From: Sphingopyxis sp.
Lineage (GTDB): Bacteria > Pseudomonadota > Alphaproteobacteria > Sphingomonadales > Sphingomonadaceae
DNA: 64,000 nucleotides
NCBI RefSeq assembly: GCF_016704835.1
Contig: NZ_JADIZJ010000006.1
Location: 124,001 to 188,000, forward strand
Direction: 5' to 3'
The notes below the pieces were generated by a model. It was given only the letters and a program-made list of their open reading frames with translations, had not been told where the DNA came from and did no database searches. Made by a program: the position numbers and the translations under genes. Shown piece after piece: positions 51,306 through 60,188 of the stretch (position 1 is its first letter; each line of letters opens with the position of its first letter).

Positions 51306-51527
51306 ATGCTCAATATTGCCTCGCTCGTCATCGGCGCCATCGCCTTGGTTTTGGCCGTTTTTGCTTTCATTCCTTTGCTAGGCTGGGCGAACTGGGTGAT
51401 TGTACCTTTTGCCGTCGTCGGGCTGGCGCTCGGCGCGATGTCGAGCAGCACCAGTGGGCGCAATCTGAACATCGTCGTGATCGTCATTGGCGTGATCCGC
51501 CTGATGCTGGGCGGTGGTATCATCTGA
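51306..51527 (+). CDS. small two- or three-helix membrane protein
   Basis: A 73-residue hydrophobic protein (LNIASLVIGAIALVLAVFAF, WVIVPFAVVGLALGAM, and IVVIVIGVIRLMLGGG). ATG 51306 has no strong ribosome site; an in-frame start at 51243 would add 21 polar residues. It is directly upstream of rarD on the same strand (28 bases). Similar tiny membrane proteins are widespread; function unknown. Confidence 0.65.
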   Translation: MLNIASLVIGAIALVLAVFAFIPLLGWANWVIVPFAVVGLALGAMSSSTSGRNLNIVVIVIGVIRLMLGGGII

Positions 51528-51555
51528 TTTTCGGCCGAAAGGCAGGTTTCACCTT

Positions 51556-52473
51556 ATGAATCAGCCGACCGCCCCGGCGGCGAGCGAGCAGCGCGGCTTG
51601 CCCTATGCACTGGGTGCTTACGCGATCTGGGGTTTTGTCCCGTTGTTCTTCAAACTGCTGGAGACGGTGCCGCCGGTCGAGGTGCTGGCGCAGCGTATTG
51701 TCTGGTCGCTGCCGCTCTGTTTCGTGATCATGGCGTTCCGCCGCCAGATCGGCGACTATATGTCGGCGCTGAAGAATTGGCGCGCGCTGCGCCTGCTGCT
51801 CGCCAGTTCGGTGCTGATCGCGCTCAATTGGCTGGTGTATATCCACGCGGTGTTTACCGACCATGTGCTCGCGGCGAGTCTGGGCTATTATCTTAATCCG
51901 CTGGTCAATGTGCTGCTGGGAATGATCTTCCTGGGCGAGCGACTGTCGCGGTTGCAGGGGGCGGCGGTGGTCATCGCCGCGATTGGCGTCGCGATCCTGC
52001 TGGCGGGCGCGCTCGATACCTTGTGGATCAGCCTGACGCTGGCGCTCAGTTTCGGCACCTATGGCCTGATCCGCAAGGTGGTGCCGGTTGGGTCATTGCC
52101 GGGGCTGGCGATCGAGACGACGTTGCTGTTGCCGCTGTCGCTCGCCGCGGCGGGCTATTATCTGTGGCTCGGCGATGGGCGCGGGTTCGGGGCGGACGTT
52201 GAAATCAGCTGGCTGCTCGCGGCAGCGGGCGTGGTGACCGCGGTGCCGCTGCTGCTGTTCGCGACTGCGGCGCGGAGGATGAGCTATGCGGCGCTGGGTT
52301 TTGTCCAGTATCTGGCGCCGAGCATCGCGTTCCTGCTCGGGCTGTTCGTGTTCGACGAGCCGCTGAAACCCGCGCAGCTGTTCTGTTTCCTGCTGATCTG
52401 GATCAGCATCGCGGTGTTCAGCTTCGATATGTGGCGCAAGATGCGCGCGGAGCGGATGATCGAGATCGCCTAG
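51556..52473 (+). CDS. rarD: EamA family transporter RarD
   Basis: A 305-residue ten-helix permease of the RarD subgroup: LGAYAIWGFVPLFFKLL near residue 18, EVLAQRIVWSLPLC near residue 39, and YFLNPL-like region as YYLNPLVNVLLGM near residue 112. ALGFVQYLAPSIAFLLG near residue 250 is also typical. Substrate unknown. The last base of its TAG stop is the first base of the terminal inverted repeat of the IS remnant, so the insertion touched the stop codon. Confidence 0.9.
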   Translation: MNQPTAPAASEQRGLPYALGAYAIWGFVPLFFKLLETVPPVEVLAQRIVWSLPLCFVIMAFRRQIGDYMSALKNWRALRLLLASSVLIALNWLVYIHAVFTDHVLAASLGYYLNPLVNVLLGMIFLGERLSRLQGAAVVIAAIGVAILLAGALDTLWISLTLALSFGTYGLIRKVVPVGSLPGLAIETTLLLPLSLAAAGYYLWLGDGRGFGADVEISWLLAAAGVVTAVPLLLFATAARRMSYAALGFVQYLAPSIAFLLGLFVFDEPLKPAQLFCFLLIWISIAVFSFDMWRKMRAERMIEIA

Positions 52474-53916
52474 GAGCCCGTCCACGAACTCTTTTTCGCA
52501 GGTGTCGCGGCGGACATGACGGCGTTCGCGCCGGGTTTTGACCTGAGGGGTGGTAGAATCGCGGTGATTGGGCCCGAATGCCGGGTTGGTTGCGGCCTGT
52601 GGCGCTGAAGGGACGCAATCGAAGAGGGCAGAACTACGCTACGGCCCAGAGCTTGGTGATATTGTGGGCGATGCAGACGAGGCTCCATTCGTCTTGGACT
52701 TTGTCGAGACCGCGCAGGAGGAACTGACGGAATCCGGCGCTGATCTGTCCGAAAACGGTTCGGGCAGTTGTTTGCGTCGATAGCGACTGCGGTGTCGCCA
52801 AGCTTGGCTTCTGGCGCATCGCCTGGGTGGCGGTCCGCCACCTTGCCTCGGTCGTCGGGCGCTTGGCCTGGCCCGTGGCGATGTAAGCGGAAATCTCGCG
52901 ATCCTGGGCCCGGCCAGATTGGCTTCGGAGCAATAGCCGGCGTCCGCCGAGATCTCCCTGGCCTCTTGCCCTCCATGTTCCGGGTGACAGCGTCGGTGAG
53001 CGGGATCAGGCAAGGGGATCGCGCGAGTTCGACAGCGAATGCGCCACGATTATTGCGCGGTCGCATCGACGGCGATCTGACCGTTATACGCCTGAATGAA
53101 GCCATCGCCCGGCATGATCCGACTGTCCGGGTCGGTGAAATTGCGCTGTGCCGGGCTTGGGCGTTCCTGGCGGATGCTGGGGCTTGCGGCCTGGCGGTCC
53201 ATCGCTGCGTCGTCATCATCGCCCTTCGCCTTGGCCTTGGCATCTTCCTTTGCTCGGGCGGCTCGGGCGCGGCTCTCCGGATCCGGGTCAGGCGCTGCTG
53301 TTTGTCGCACCAGTCGGGCCCCGTCGCCGCGCTGGCCGGCCCGGGCTCGCATCATCGCGGCGGTCAGCGGCCTCGGCAGACTTGAGCCAGCTTGACTTCG
53401 GCCGCAAGCGCCGCTTCGGCCTTCTGCATGCGGGCATGCTCATCGCCTGTGCTTGGACGCATTGGCTTTGATCTTCGTACCGTCCGGCGTGGCCGGCCGG
53501 CCAGCCTCGGCGCACAGCTTCGCACCTTGACAATCCCGACAGCGCTTTGAGATGCCGCTTGCGAAACTCTGAGATCGTCCGAAAATCCGGTGAACTGGCC
53601 GTCACCGCAGGAAATCCCGGCTTGCAAGCGGGTCGTCGCGAGTAGGAGGCCCTGCGTGTCGGGTAGCAGCAGCGCCGTCATCATCGCAGGATGAAACGCC
53701 GGCGCCCCGCATCGTCACGATGCTAGCGCCGAGATCCAGCTCGTCGCGCCAGATCCCGAACAAAATGGGCAGGGTGCGAGACCGGGACATAATCACCCGA
53801 AGGCGGAAACAGAGATACCTGATCAACATCCCAGGAAGAAGCGCTTGCCATCCCCCGACTGAATCAAAACTCATCGCCGCAGTCAGCCCAAATATCTAAA
53901 TCGTGGACGGGCTCCA
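52473..53916 (-). mobile_element. decayed IS1182-like element with intact terminal inverted repeats
   Basis: The ends GGAGCCCGTCCACGA (52473-52487) and TCGTGGACGGGCTCC (53902-53916) are perfect 15-base inverted repeats. Between them the minus strand encodes a transposase scattered over several frames. In order are RSRTLPILFGIWRDELDLGA, HPAMMTALLL (around 53680), PDFRTISEFRKRHLKALSGL (around 53580), AQRNFTDPDSRIM (around 53130), ISADAGYCSEANL (around 52930) and GFRQFLLRGLDKVQDEW (around 52700). These are typical IS1182-family blocks. At least five frame changes are needed, more than the sporadic indels elsewhere, so it is an inactive remnant. No target duplication is obvious. Confidence 0.82.
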
Positions 53917-53965
53917 GGCGGCGCTCGCAGGGTGGGTTCGGTTTTGTGTCTTCGTGCGAAGCAAA

Positions 53966-54987
53966 CTAAACCAGCTTCCACCCCAGCGTCTCACCCGCAT
54001 GGAAAGGCACGACCTCGCCGATGCGGTCGGGAACCGGCGTTGCGCCGCGTTCCAGCGTTACCGTGCCTTCATTGAGCGGCAGACCATAGAAGCGCGGCCC
54101 ATGTTCGCTGGCGAAACCCTCGAAATGGTCCAGCGCACCATCCTGGTCGAACGCAGTAATATAGCTTTCAAGCGCGAACGGCGCGTTGAAGATGCCCGCG
54201 CAGCCGCACGAGGCTTCTTTCGTGTGCACCGCGTGCGGGGCGCTGTCGGTGCCGAGGAAAAATTTGGGGGAGCCCGAGGTTGCAACGGCGCGCACCGCAA
54301 GGCGGTGATGTTCGCGCTTGGCGACGGGAAGGCAATAGGCGTGCGGGCGGATGCCGCCGACGAGCATCGCGTTGCGGTTGATATGCAGATGCTGCGGGGT
54401 GATCGTCGCGGCGACATTGGCGGGGCGTCGGCGACGAACTGCGCCGCCTCTGCCGTCGTGATATGTTCGAACACGATTTTGAGCACGGGCAGGGCGCGGA
54501 CGAGCGGTTCCAGCGTGCGCTCGATAAACACCGCCTCGCGATCGAAAATATCGACGTCATGGTCGGTGACCTCGCCGTGGATTAACAGCGGCATGCCGAT
54601 GGCCTGCATCCGCTCGAGCACGCCCATGATGTTCGCGATGTCGGTAACCCCGTGCGCGCTGCCGGTGGTGGCGTGGGCGGGGTAGAGCTTGGCGGCGGTA
54701 AAAACGCCCTCGGCATGGCCGCGGGCGATCTCTTGCGCGTCGGTGGCGTCGGTCAGATAGGCGACGATCAGCGGGGTGAAATCGAGCTCGGCAGGGACCG
54801 CAGCGTTGATGCGGTCGCGGTAAGCGCGGCCTTCCTCGGCGGTGGTTACCGGCGGCGACAGGTTGGGCATGACGATCGCGCGGGCAAACTGGCGCGCGGT
54901 GTAGCGCGCGACATCGGTCAGCATCGCACCGTCGCGCAGATGGACGTGCCAGTCGTCGGGGCGGCGGATCGTCAGGTGGTCGGTCAT
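53966..54987 (-). pseudogene. pyrC: dihydroorotase, frameshifted as written
   Basis: Dihydroorotase closes the ring of dihydroorotate in pyrimidine synthesis. The frame from 54987 shows RRPDDWHVHLRDGAML (zinc HxH) and VMPNLSPPV, LYPAHATT, LLIHGEVTD and VFEHITTAEAAQFV. At about 54422 it fails; another frame continues MLVGGIRPHAYCLPVAKREH, FFLGTDSAPHAVHTKEA and ends at 53966. One more G in the run 54422-54425 restores about 340 residues, the normal length for PyrC class II. The gene is normally essential without uracil, so an assembly error is likely. Confidence 0.9.
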
Positions 54988-55051
54988 GGTCTTCTCCTCC
55001 CATGGCGGGGAAGGGCTTTAAGTTCGCTTCCGCGCTCCCTATTGTCGGGGC

Positions 55052-55780
55052 ATGGCCAACACAACCCTCATCGACCGCGCCCTGATCCGTCTGTCGGGGG
55101 ACGATGTCCGCGGTTTCCTGCAAGGGCTGGTCTCCAACGATACGTCGGGCGAGCTGCCGGTCTGGGCGGCGCTGCTGTCGGCGCAGGGCAAGGCGCTGTT
55201 CGATTTCCTGATCTGGGGCGACGGTGACGACATCTTGATCGATTGCGAGCGCGATGCCGCGGGCGATCTGGCGAAACGCCTGACGCTTTACCGGTTGCGG
55301 CGCGCGATCACGATTGAGCGAGAGCCCGATCTGTGCGTTCACTGGGCGCCGGAGGGCGGTGTCGGGGTGGTCGATCCGAGGCTGCCCGAACTTGGACAGC
55401 GCTGGCTGGCGCCGGCGGATGGCGACGTTGGCGCGGATGATGCGTGGCGCGCGCACCGACTGGCGCTTGGCGTCGCCGAAGGCCGCGCGGAGCTGGGCAA
55501 CGGAACGACCTTGTGGCTCGAATGCAACGCCGCCGAACTGAACGGCGTCAGCTTTACCAAAGGCTGCTATGTCGGACAGGAAAATACGGCGCGGATGAAC
55601 TGGCGGCAAAAGATCAATCGGCGGCTGGTCGTGGTGCCGATCGCCGATGCCAATGAAAAGCGGCAGGTGATCGCCTATCCGGACCTTGGCTGCTCGGTCG
55701 AGCATCGCCGGGTCGAGAGCATCGACGCCGCCGCTGCGCCGCTTTGGATGCGCGGCGCACTGGTGCCAGCGGGTGCCTGA
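55052..55780 (+). CDS. ygfZ: YgfZ/GcvT folate-binding protein
   Basis: A 242-residue protein of the YgfZ/IBA57 family that assists repair or assembly of certain iron-sulfur proteins with tetrahydrofolate. The signature KGCYVGQENTARM is at about residue 170. The N-terminal LIRLSGDDVRGFLQGLVSND also fits. It starts 64 bases from divergent pyrC. The small exported-protein gene follows downstream. Confidence 0.92.
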   Translation: MANTTLIDRALIRLSGDDVRGFLQGLVSNDTSGELPVWAALLSAQGKALFDFLIWGDGDDILIDCERDAAGDLAKRLTLYRLRRAITIEREPDLCVHWAPEGGVGVVDPRLPELGQRWLAPADGDVGADDAWRAHRLALGVAEGRAELGNGTTLWLECNAAELNGVSFTKGCYVGQENTARMNWRQKINRRLVVVPIADANEKRQVIAYPDLGCSVEHRRVESIDAAAAPLWMRGALVPAGA

Positions 55781-55811
55781 CAGGGGTGGCGTTTCCTGCT
55801 ATGTCGATGAC

Positions 55812-56399
55812 ATGCGGGCTTTCCTGATCTCATCGGCGCTGGTCGCCGCACTCGCCACGCAGGCCCTTGCGACCGAGGCGGGCGCACCCGTTTCGTTACT
55901 GTCGGTCGAGACCGAGGCGCCCGTCCCGCGGGCGCGGTTGGTACCGCTCGCCACCGATTCGGTATGGACGCCGCGCTTTGCCGCTGCTGCCGACGATCTC
56001 GCGACGGCGCTGCGATCGCGCGATGACGCGCGCTGGGCGCCGCTGCTCGGCGGGCCATGGCTCGCAGCAGCCGACCGTGCACAGATCGCCGCGCTGCTCC
56101 GCGATGGCGATAGCCCCTTGCGACACGCTTTGTTTTCAAAGGGGGTCACGCACCGCGCGATCCTCGGCTGGAGCGCGCCTGCATCGCTGAACGCCGACGA
56201 GCGCGCCGCGATCGAGACGGGGAAAGAGGCGGAAGCTTTGGTGTGCTGGTCGGCGGGCGGCGCTGGCGACCAATGGCCGGCGACCGCCGCTGACGCCGAC
56301 AATCGGCCGGATCGCCGCTATGCGTGTGTGCGGATCGCGTACAGCATTCGCGGCGGCGCGCCGACGTGGCGGGGCTTCATCGAACAGCCGCCCGCTTAA
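55812..56399 (+). CDS. exported protein of unknown function
   Basis: A 195-residue protein with a signal peptide (FLISSALVAALATQALA). The mature part is alpha-rich (FAAAADDLATALRSRDDARW, WLAAADRAQIAALLRDGD) with a short C-terminal beta part including EALVCWSAGG and YACVRIAYSIRGG; two cysteines could pair. The upstream frame to 55686 overlaps ygfZ and is ignored. No family recognised. Confidence 0.68.
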   Translation: MRAFLISSALVAALATQALATEAGAPVSLLSVETEAPVPRARLVPLATDSVWTPRFAAAADDLATALRSRDDARWAPLLGGPWLAAADRAQIAALLRDGDSPLRHALFSKGVTHRAILGWSAPASLNADERAAIETGKEAEALVCWSAGGAGDQWPATAADADNRPDRRYACVRIAYSIRGGAPTWRGFIEQPPA

Positions 56400-56434
56400 C
56401 CAATCCCCAACCCTAAGCTGCGACAACGCTCGCC

Positions 56435-57007
56435 ATGTTGGGGCGCTTTCTTGGCTTGGCCGCGATCATCGCGGCGGTGTCGATCGGCATGGCGGGGGTC
56501 GCCAGTCGTTCTGCGCCCGGTGAAGCTGTCGAGACAACCGCTACCATTTCCGGCAATCACGACAATTGACGACGCACAAGCTGCGCAAGGATCGGTCTTT
56601 GGCTGCCGCCGCAGCCGCAGCCAGCGGCAGTTCAGGCCGACCGAGGGAGGTCTTGCTCGGCCGTTCGGGCGATTCGCATTTCTATGCCGATACCGAGATC
56701 GACGGGCGAAACATTCGCATGTTGGTCGATAGCGGCGCATCGATCGTCGCACTGACCCGCGACGATGCCGAGGCGATCGGCATCAAGGTCGATGATCTTC
56801 CTATCGGCGGTAGCGCGAGCACCGCAGGCGGCGTCGTGCCGATGCGGCTGGTTACCCTCGATAGTATCGAGGTCGAGGGGATCGAGGTGCGCGGCGTGCA
56901 AGCGGCGGTGATCGACGCCGATATGGGCGTGTCGCTACTCGGGCAGAGCTTTTTGTCGCGGCTCGCCGCGGTGAATGTCGAAGGCGACACGATGACCCCT
57001 GCGTTAA
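56435..57007 (+). pseudogene. retropepsin-like aspartic protease (TIGR02281 type), frameshifted twice as written
   Basis: ATG 56435 opens MLGRFLGLAAIIAAVSIGMA, a signal anchor, but that frame stops at 56569. A second frame carries the catalytic domain: DTEIDGRNIRMLVDSGASIV with the catalytic DSGAS, then VSLLGQSFLSRLAAV near the end. There the frame continues as TMTPALRR; removing one C from 56996-56999 gives GDTMTLR and TAA at 57005-57007, the usual ending. So at least two single-base shifts are needed. A TTG at 56566 could start the second frame alone, lacking the anchor. Periplasmic or membrane-anchored proteolysis is inferred. Confidence 0.78.
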
Positions 57008-57013
57008 GGCGCG

Positions 57014-57319
57014 CTACTTCGCTTTTCTGTCGATCAAGACCGCCTGCTGCCAGCGGCTTGGCGCCTTGTCGGCGCGGTGGATGCACCCGGCCCAGCAACA
57101 GGGTCGCTTTTTCCCCTCGTGCATTTCCTCCACCGTCCGTACGATCCGGCGCGCGCGGGTTTTGGCCTGCTTGGCATCCTCCACCCAACAGATAAACTCG
57201 TTGCGGCCGAGCGGGGTCAGGCTTTCCCACAGCGCCAGTGTAACGGGATCGGAAGCCAGCGCCGCCTGCATGTCATCGCGCGCCTCATGGACGGTGCCGT
57301 GAGAAATGGCTTTGGTCAT
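57014..57319 (-). CDS. YdeI/OmdA-like small protein
   Basis: A 101-residue basic protein. SLTPLGRNEFICWVEDAKQAKTRARR in two parts and RTVEEMHEGKKRPCCWAGC match the C-terminal YdeI (OmpD-associated, bacteriocin-protection) domain, here on its own. I prefer ATG 57319; one at 57331 is also in frame. Convergent with the protease gene, only six bases away. Function in this organism unknown. Confidence 0.7.
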   Translation of the reverse strand: MTKAISHGTVHEARDDMQAALASDPVTLALWESLTPLGRNEFICWVEDAKQAKTRARRIVRTVEEMHEGKKRPCCWAGCIHRADKAPSRWQQAVLIDRKAK

Positions 57320-57428
57320 GGCGCTAACCAATATGCCTGCAACCGCGGTGGGTCAAATCGGCGCAGTGGCACGGTCAATGCGTGATCCGGTGGCTTGCCA
57401 TTTTGGCTATGTTTCCCACATCACCGAC

Positions 57429-58099
57429 ATGAACGCTCCCAATCCTCCGATGCGCGCAGCGATCGTGCCGGTCACCGCTTTCCAGCAGAATTGCACCCTG
57501 TTGTGGTGCACCGAAACCAACAAGGCGGCCTTCGTCGATCCGGGCGGCGATCTCGACAAGCTGAAGGAGGCGGTGCGCCAGACTGGGGTCGAGGTCGAAA
57601 AAATCCTGGTGATCCACGGCCATATGGACCATTGCGGACAGGCGGGGATGCTGGCGAAGGAATTGGGCGTGCCGATCGAGGGGCCGCATGAGGACGACCG
57701 GTTCTGGATCGAACAATTCGCCGAGGACGGCGCGCGCTTCGGCATGGTCGGCGAGGTTTTCGAGCCCGATCGCTGGCTGGTCGAGGGCGACACGGTGACG
57801 GTCGGCAATCTGACGATCGACGTCATTCACTGCCCCGGACACACCCCGGGCCATGTCGTGTTCCATCATGCGCCGTCAAAGCTCGCGATTGTCGGCGACG
57901 TGATTTTTCAGGGGTCGATCGGGCGCACCGATTTTCCGCGCGGCAATCACCAGCAATTGCTCGATTCGATCACCCAGAAACTGTGGCGCTCGGCGGCGAC
58001 ACGACCTTCTTGCCGGGGCACGGCGCGCACAGCAATTTCGCGCACGAACGGCGGACGAACCCGTTTGTGGGCGATATGGCACTGGGGGCCGCTGGTTAA
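57429..58099 (+). pseudogene. metallo-beta-lactamase fold hydrolase (glyoxalase II-like), frameshifted as written
   Basis: From ATG 57429 the frame reads MRAAIVPVTAFQQNCTLLW, VIHGHMDHCGQAGMLA (zinc HxHxDH), CPGHTPGHVVFH, VGDVIFQGSIGRTDFP and GNHQQLLDSITQKLW, typical of YcbL-like glyoxalase II relatives. Then it leaves the family. If one C is added at 57987 (TGG CCG CTC), the frame reads PLGGDTTFLPGHGAHSNFAH, including the last metal histidine, and stops at 58097-58099, 223 residues. Likely intact in the cell. Substrate: S-acylglutathione-like thioesters are possible. Confidence 0.87.
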
Positions 58100-58106
58100 A
58101 TTCCAT

Positions 58107-58186
58107 CGTCATTGCGAGCGCAGCGGAGCAATCCGGAGCGGCTTGTCACGCCCTGGATTGCTTCGCTGCGCTCGCAACAACGGAGC
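58107..58186. repeat. dispersed inverted repeat, family A copy 3
   Basis: Left arm CATTGCGAGCGCAGCGGAGC and right arm GCTTCGCTGCGCTCGCAAC are near-perfect reverse complements. The best-preserved copy of family A, between convergent genes. Confidence 0.75.
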
Positions 58187-58188
58187 GC

Positions 58189-58629
58189 TTATTTCGGTGC
58201 CACCACCATGGTTTCCTCGATCTCGGTCGTCGTGATGCTGGTCGGCGTCAGATAGACGATCGCCAGCGCGCCGAGCGCCAGACCGAGTTGGGTCAGCATC
58301 GTGACGATCGTCCCGACCATGCGGCCCCACATCATGCCGTCCATGCCAAGCGCGTGCAGGATGCGGCCGACCAGATAGAGCGCGCCGACCCCCCACAGCC
58401 ACATCGACGACCCCAAACCGAGCTCGACAAGCGCAAGCAGGATCAGCACGAAGGCCGTGTTCTCGACAAAATTGCTGTGCGCGCGCATGCGCCGCGTCAC
58501 CAGCTCATTGCCGCCGTCGCCGACAAAGACTTTTTCCTTGGTCCGCACGCGGCCAACGCGGATCGACAGCCACAGGTTGAGCAACGCCGCTCCGGCGGCA
58601 ATCGTCAGGCTGATCGGCAAGATTATCAT
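58189..58629 (-). CDS. MAPEG family membrane protein
   Basis: A 146-residue protein with four hydrophobic segments. RMRAHSNFVENTAFVLILL near residue 47 is the MAPEG signature (glutathione-handling membrane proteins), with WLSIRVGRVRTKEKV before it. The bacterial members are often of unknown substrate. It is close to the glyoxalase-II-like gene, convergently, so a glutathione theme is possible but not shown. Confidence 0.88.
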   Translation of the reverse strand: MIILPISLTIAAGAALLNLWLSIRVGRVRTKEKVFVGDGGNELVTRRMRAHSNFVENTAFVLILLALVELGLGSSMWLWGVGALYLVGRILHALGMDGMMWGRMVGTIVTMLTQLGLALGALAIVYLTPTSITTTEIEETMVVAPK

Positions 58630-58953
58630 ATGTGTCCCCCATTTTGGCCGTTGCTGTTGTCACCCGGCGCTCGACGTGGTGTGGCATCGCACGGTGCGAT
58701 CGGCAAGGGCGACGCTTTTGCCTGCGCATTGTCATCCACAGGGCTTGCCTTTGCGGGCAAAAACGCTATAGCCCCGCCCGATCCGGCACCCGACACCTTC
58801 TGGCGTTGAGGCACCCTTCGGCGGACGATTTTCTCGCTATAATGCGGCGGGAACAGCGTTTCGTACGGCGGGCGGGCCAGTCATTTCCGGCAACGGGGGT
58901 GACAAATCCGGGTAGCCGATTCGTAACACACTATTGAGAATGCAGGAAATAAC
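58630..58953. other. 324-base gap upstream of rpmF
   Basis: No gene seen. It must contain the promoter for the rpmF-plsX-fabH-ihfA-merR block. TTGCCT (58747-58752) and TATAGC (58769-58774) are 16 bases apart and could be -35 and -10; TATAAT also occurs at 58837-58842. Neither is certain. Confidence 0.45.
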
Positions 58954-59131
58954 ATGGCCGTTCCCAAGCGAAAAACCTCGCCCTCGAAGCGCGGCATGCG
59001 TCGCAGCCACGACAGCCTGAAGGTTGAAGCCTTTCAGGAATGCCCCAATTGCGGCGAGCTGAAGCGCCCGCACACTTTACAACGCCTGCGGCCATTACAA
59101 TGGCCGCGAAGTGGTGTCGGTCGGCGCCTGA
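58954..59131 (+). pseudogene. rpmF: 50S ribosomal protein L32, frameshifted as written
   Basis: MAVPKRKTSPSKRGMRRSHD and FQECPNCGELKRPH, then the frame breaks at CACACTTTAC (59071-59080). In another frame NACGHYNGREVVSVGA follows and stops at 59129-59131. Total length is 178 bases where 180 is expected for a 59-residue L32, so two bases are missing. L32 with the CxxC zinc pair is universally present in bacteria, so an assembly error is far likelier than loss. It heads the plsX operon, as usual. Confidence 0.92.
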
Positions 59132-59153
59132 TCCCTAGCCGGAGCGCAAATAC

Positions 59154-60188
59154 ATGGCACTGACACCGCGAATCGCGATTGATGCGATGGGCGGTGACGT
59201 CGGCGTGCGGATGATGCTCGCCGGCGCCGCAATGGCGCGCCACAAGCACGATGGTCTGCGTTTCATCCTCGTCGGCGACGAGGTGCGGATCAAGTCGGCG
59301 CTCGACAACCACCCGAATTTGCGTGCGGCGTCGGACATCATCCACACCGACGGCGTCGTAACGGGCGAAGACAAGCCGAGTCAGGCGCTGCGCAAAGCGA
59401 AAAGCACCTCGATGGGGCTTGCGATCGACGCGGTGAAGCGCGGCGATGCCGGCGGCGCCGTGTCCGCGGGCAACACCGGCGCGCTGATGGCGATGGCCAA
59501 GGTCGCGCTACGCACGATGCCGGGAATCGACCGGCCGGCGCTTGCGGCGCTGCTGCCAACGCTCGGCGCCAACGACGTCGTCATGCTCGACCTGGGCGCC
59601 AACACCGAATGCGACGCGACCAACCTGACCCAGTTCGCAGTAATGGGCGCGGCCTATGCGCGCACCGCGATGGGACTGCAGCGCCCGCGCGTCGCACTGC
59701 TCAACATCGGCACCGAAGAGCTGAAGGGCACCGACGAGATTCGCGATGCCGCGGCGATGCTCAGGGCCGCCAAAGCGCTGCCGATGGAGTTTATGGGCTT
59801 TATCGAGGGCGACAAATTGTCGCGCGGCGATGTCGATGTGATCGTCCACGACGGTTTTTCGGGCAATATCGCGCTCAAAACGATCGAGGGGACGGCGCGT
59901 TTCGTCACCGATCTGCTCCGCCGCGCGTTCACCAGCTCGACGCGCTCGAAGATCGGCTTCCTGATCTCGCGCCCGGCGACCGAGTTGCTTCGCCATCATC
60001 TCGACCCCAACAACCACAATGGCGCCGTGTTCCTGGGCCTCAACGGCGTCGTGCTAAAGAGCCATGGCAGCGCCGATGCGAAGGGGGTCGCGAACTGCGT
60101 CCACCTTTGCGCTGAGCTGATCGAGAAGGATATCACGCGCCAGGTGACCGAGGATCTGGCCAATTTTCAGAGCGGCAACACGGCATGA
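59154..60188 (+). CDS. plsX: phosphate acyltransferase PlsX
   Basis: A 344-residue enzyme that converts acyl-ACP to acyl-phosphate for phospholipid synthesis. IAIDAMGGDVGVRMML near the N-terminus, AVSAGNTGALMAMAKV near residue 102 and VIVHDGFSGNIALKTIEG near residue 226 are signatures. It follows rpmF by 22 bases and overlaps fabH by ATGA. Confidence 0.97.
   Translation: MALTPRIAIDAMGGDVGVRMMLAGAAMARHKHDGLRFILVGDEVRIKSALDNHPNLRAASDIIHTDGVVTGEDKPSQALRKAKSTSMGLAIDAVKRGDAGGAVSAGNTGALMAMAKVALRTMPGIDRPALAALLPTLGANDVVMLDLGANTECDATNLTQFAVMGAAYARTAMGLQRPRVALLNIGTEELKGTDEIRDAAAMLRAAKALPMEFMGFIEGDKLSRGDVDVIVHDGFSGNIALKTIEGTARFVTDLLRRAFTSSTRSKIGFLISRPATELLRHHLDPNNHNGAVFLGLNGVVLKSHGSADAKGVANCVHLCAELIEKDITRQVTEDLANFQSGNTA

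Noticed and set aside
57014..57195. Long C-terminal extension of the aspartic protease
   Set aside because: It arises from an extra C at 56996-56999 and is antisense to the YdeI-like gene.
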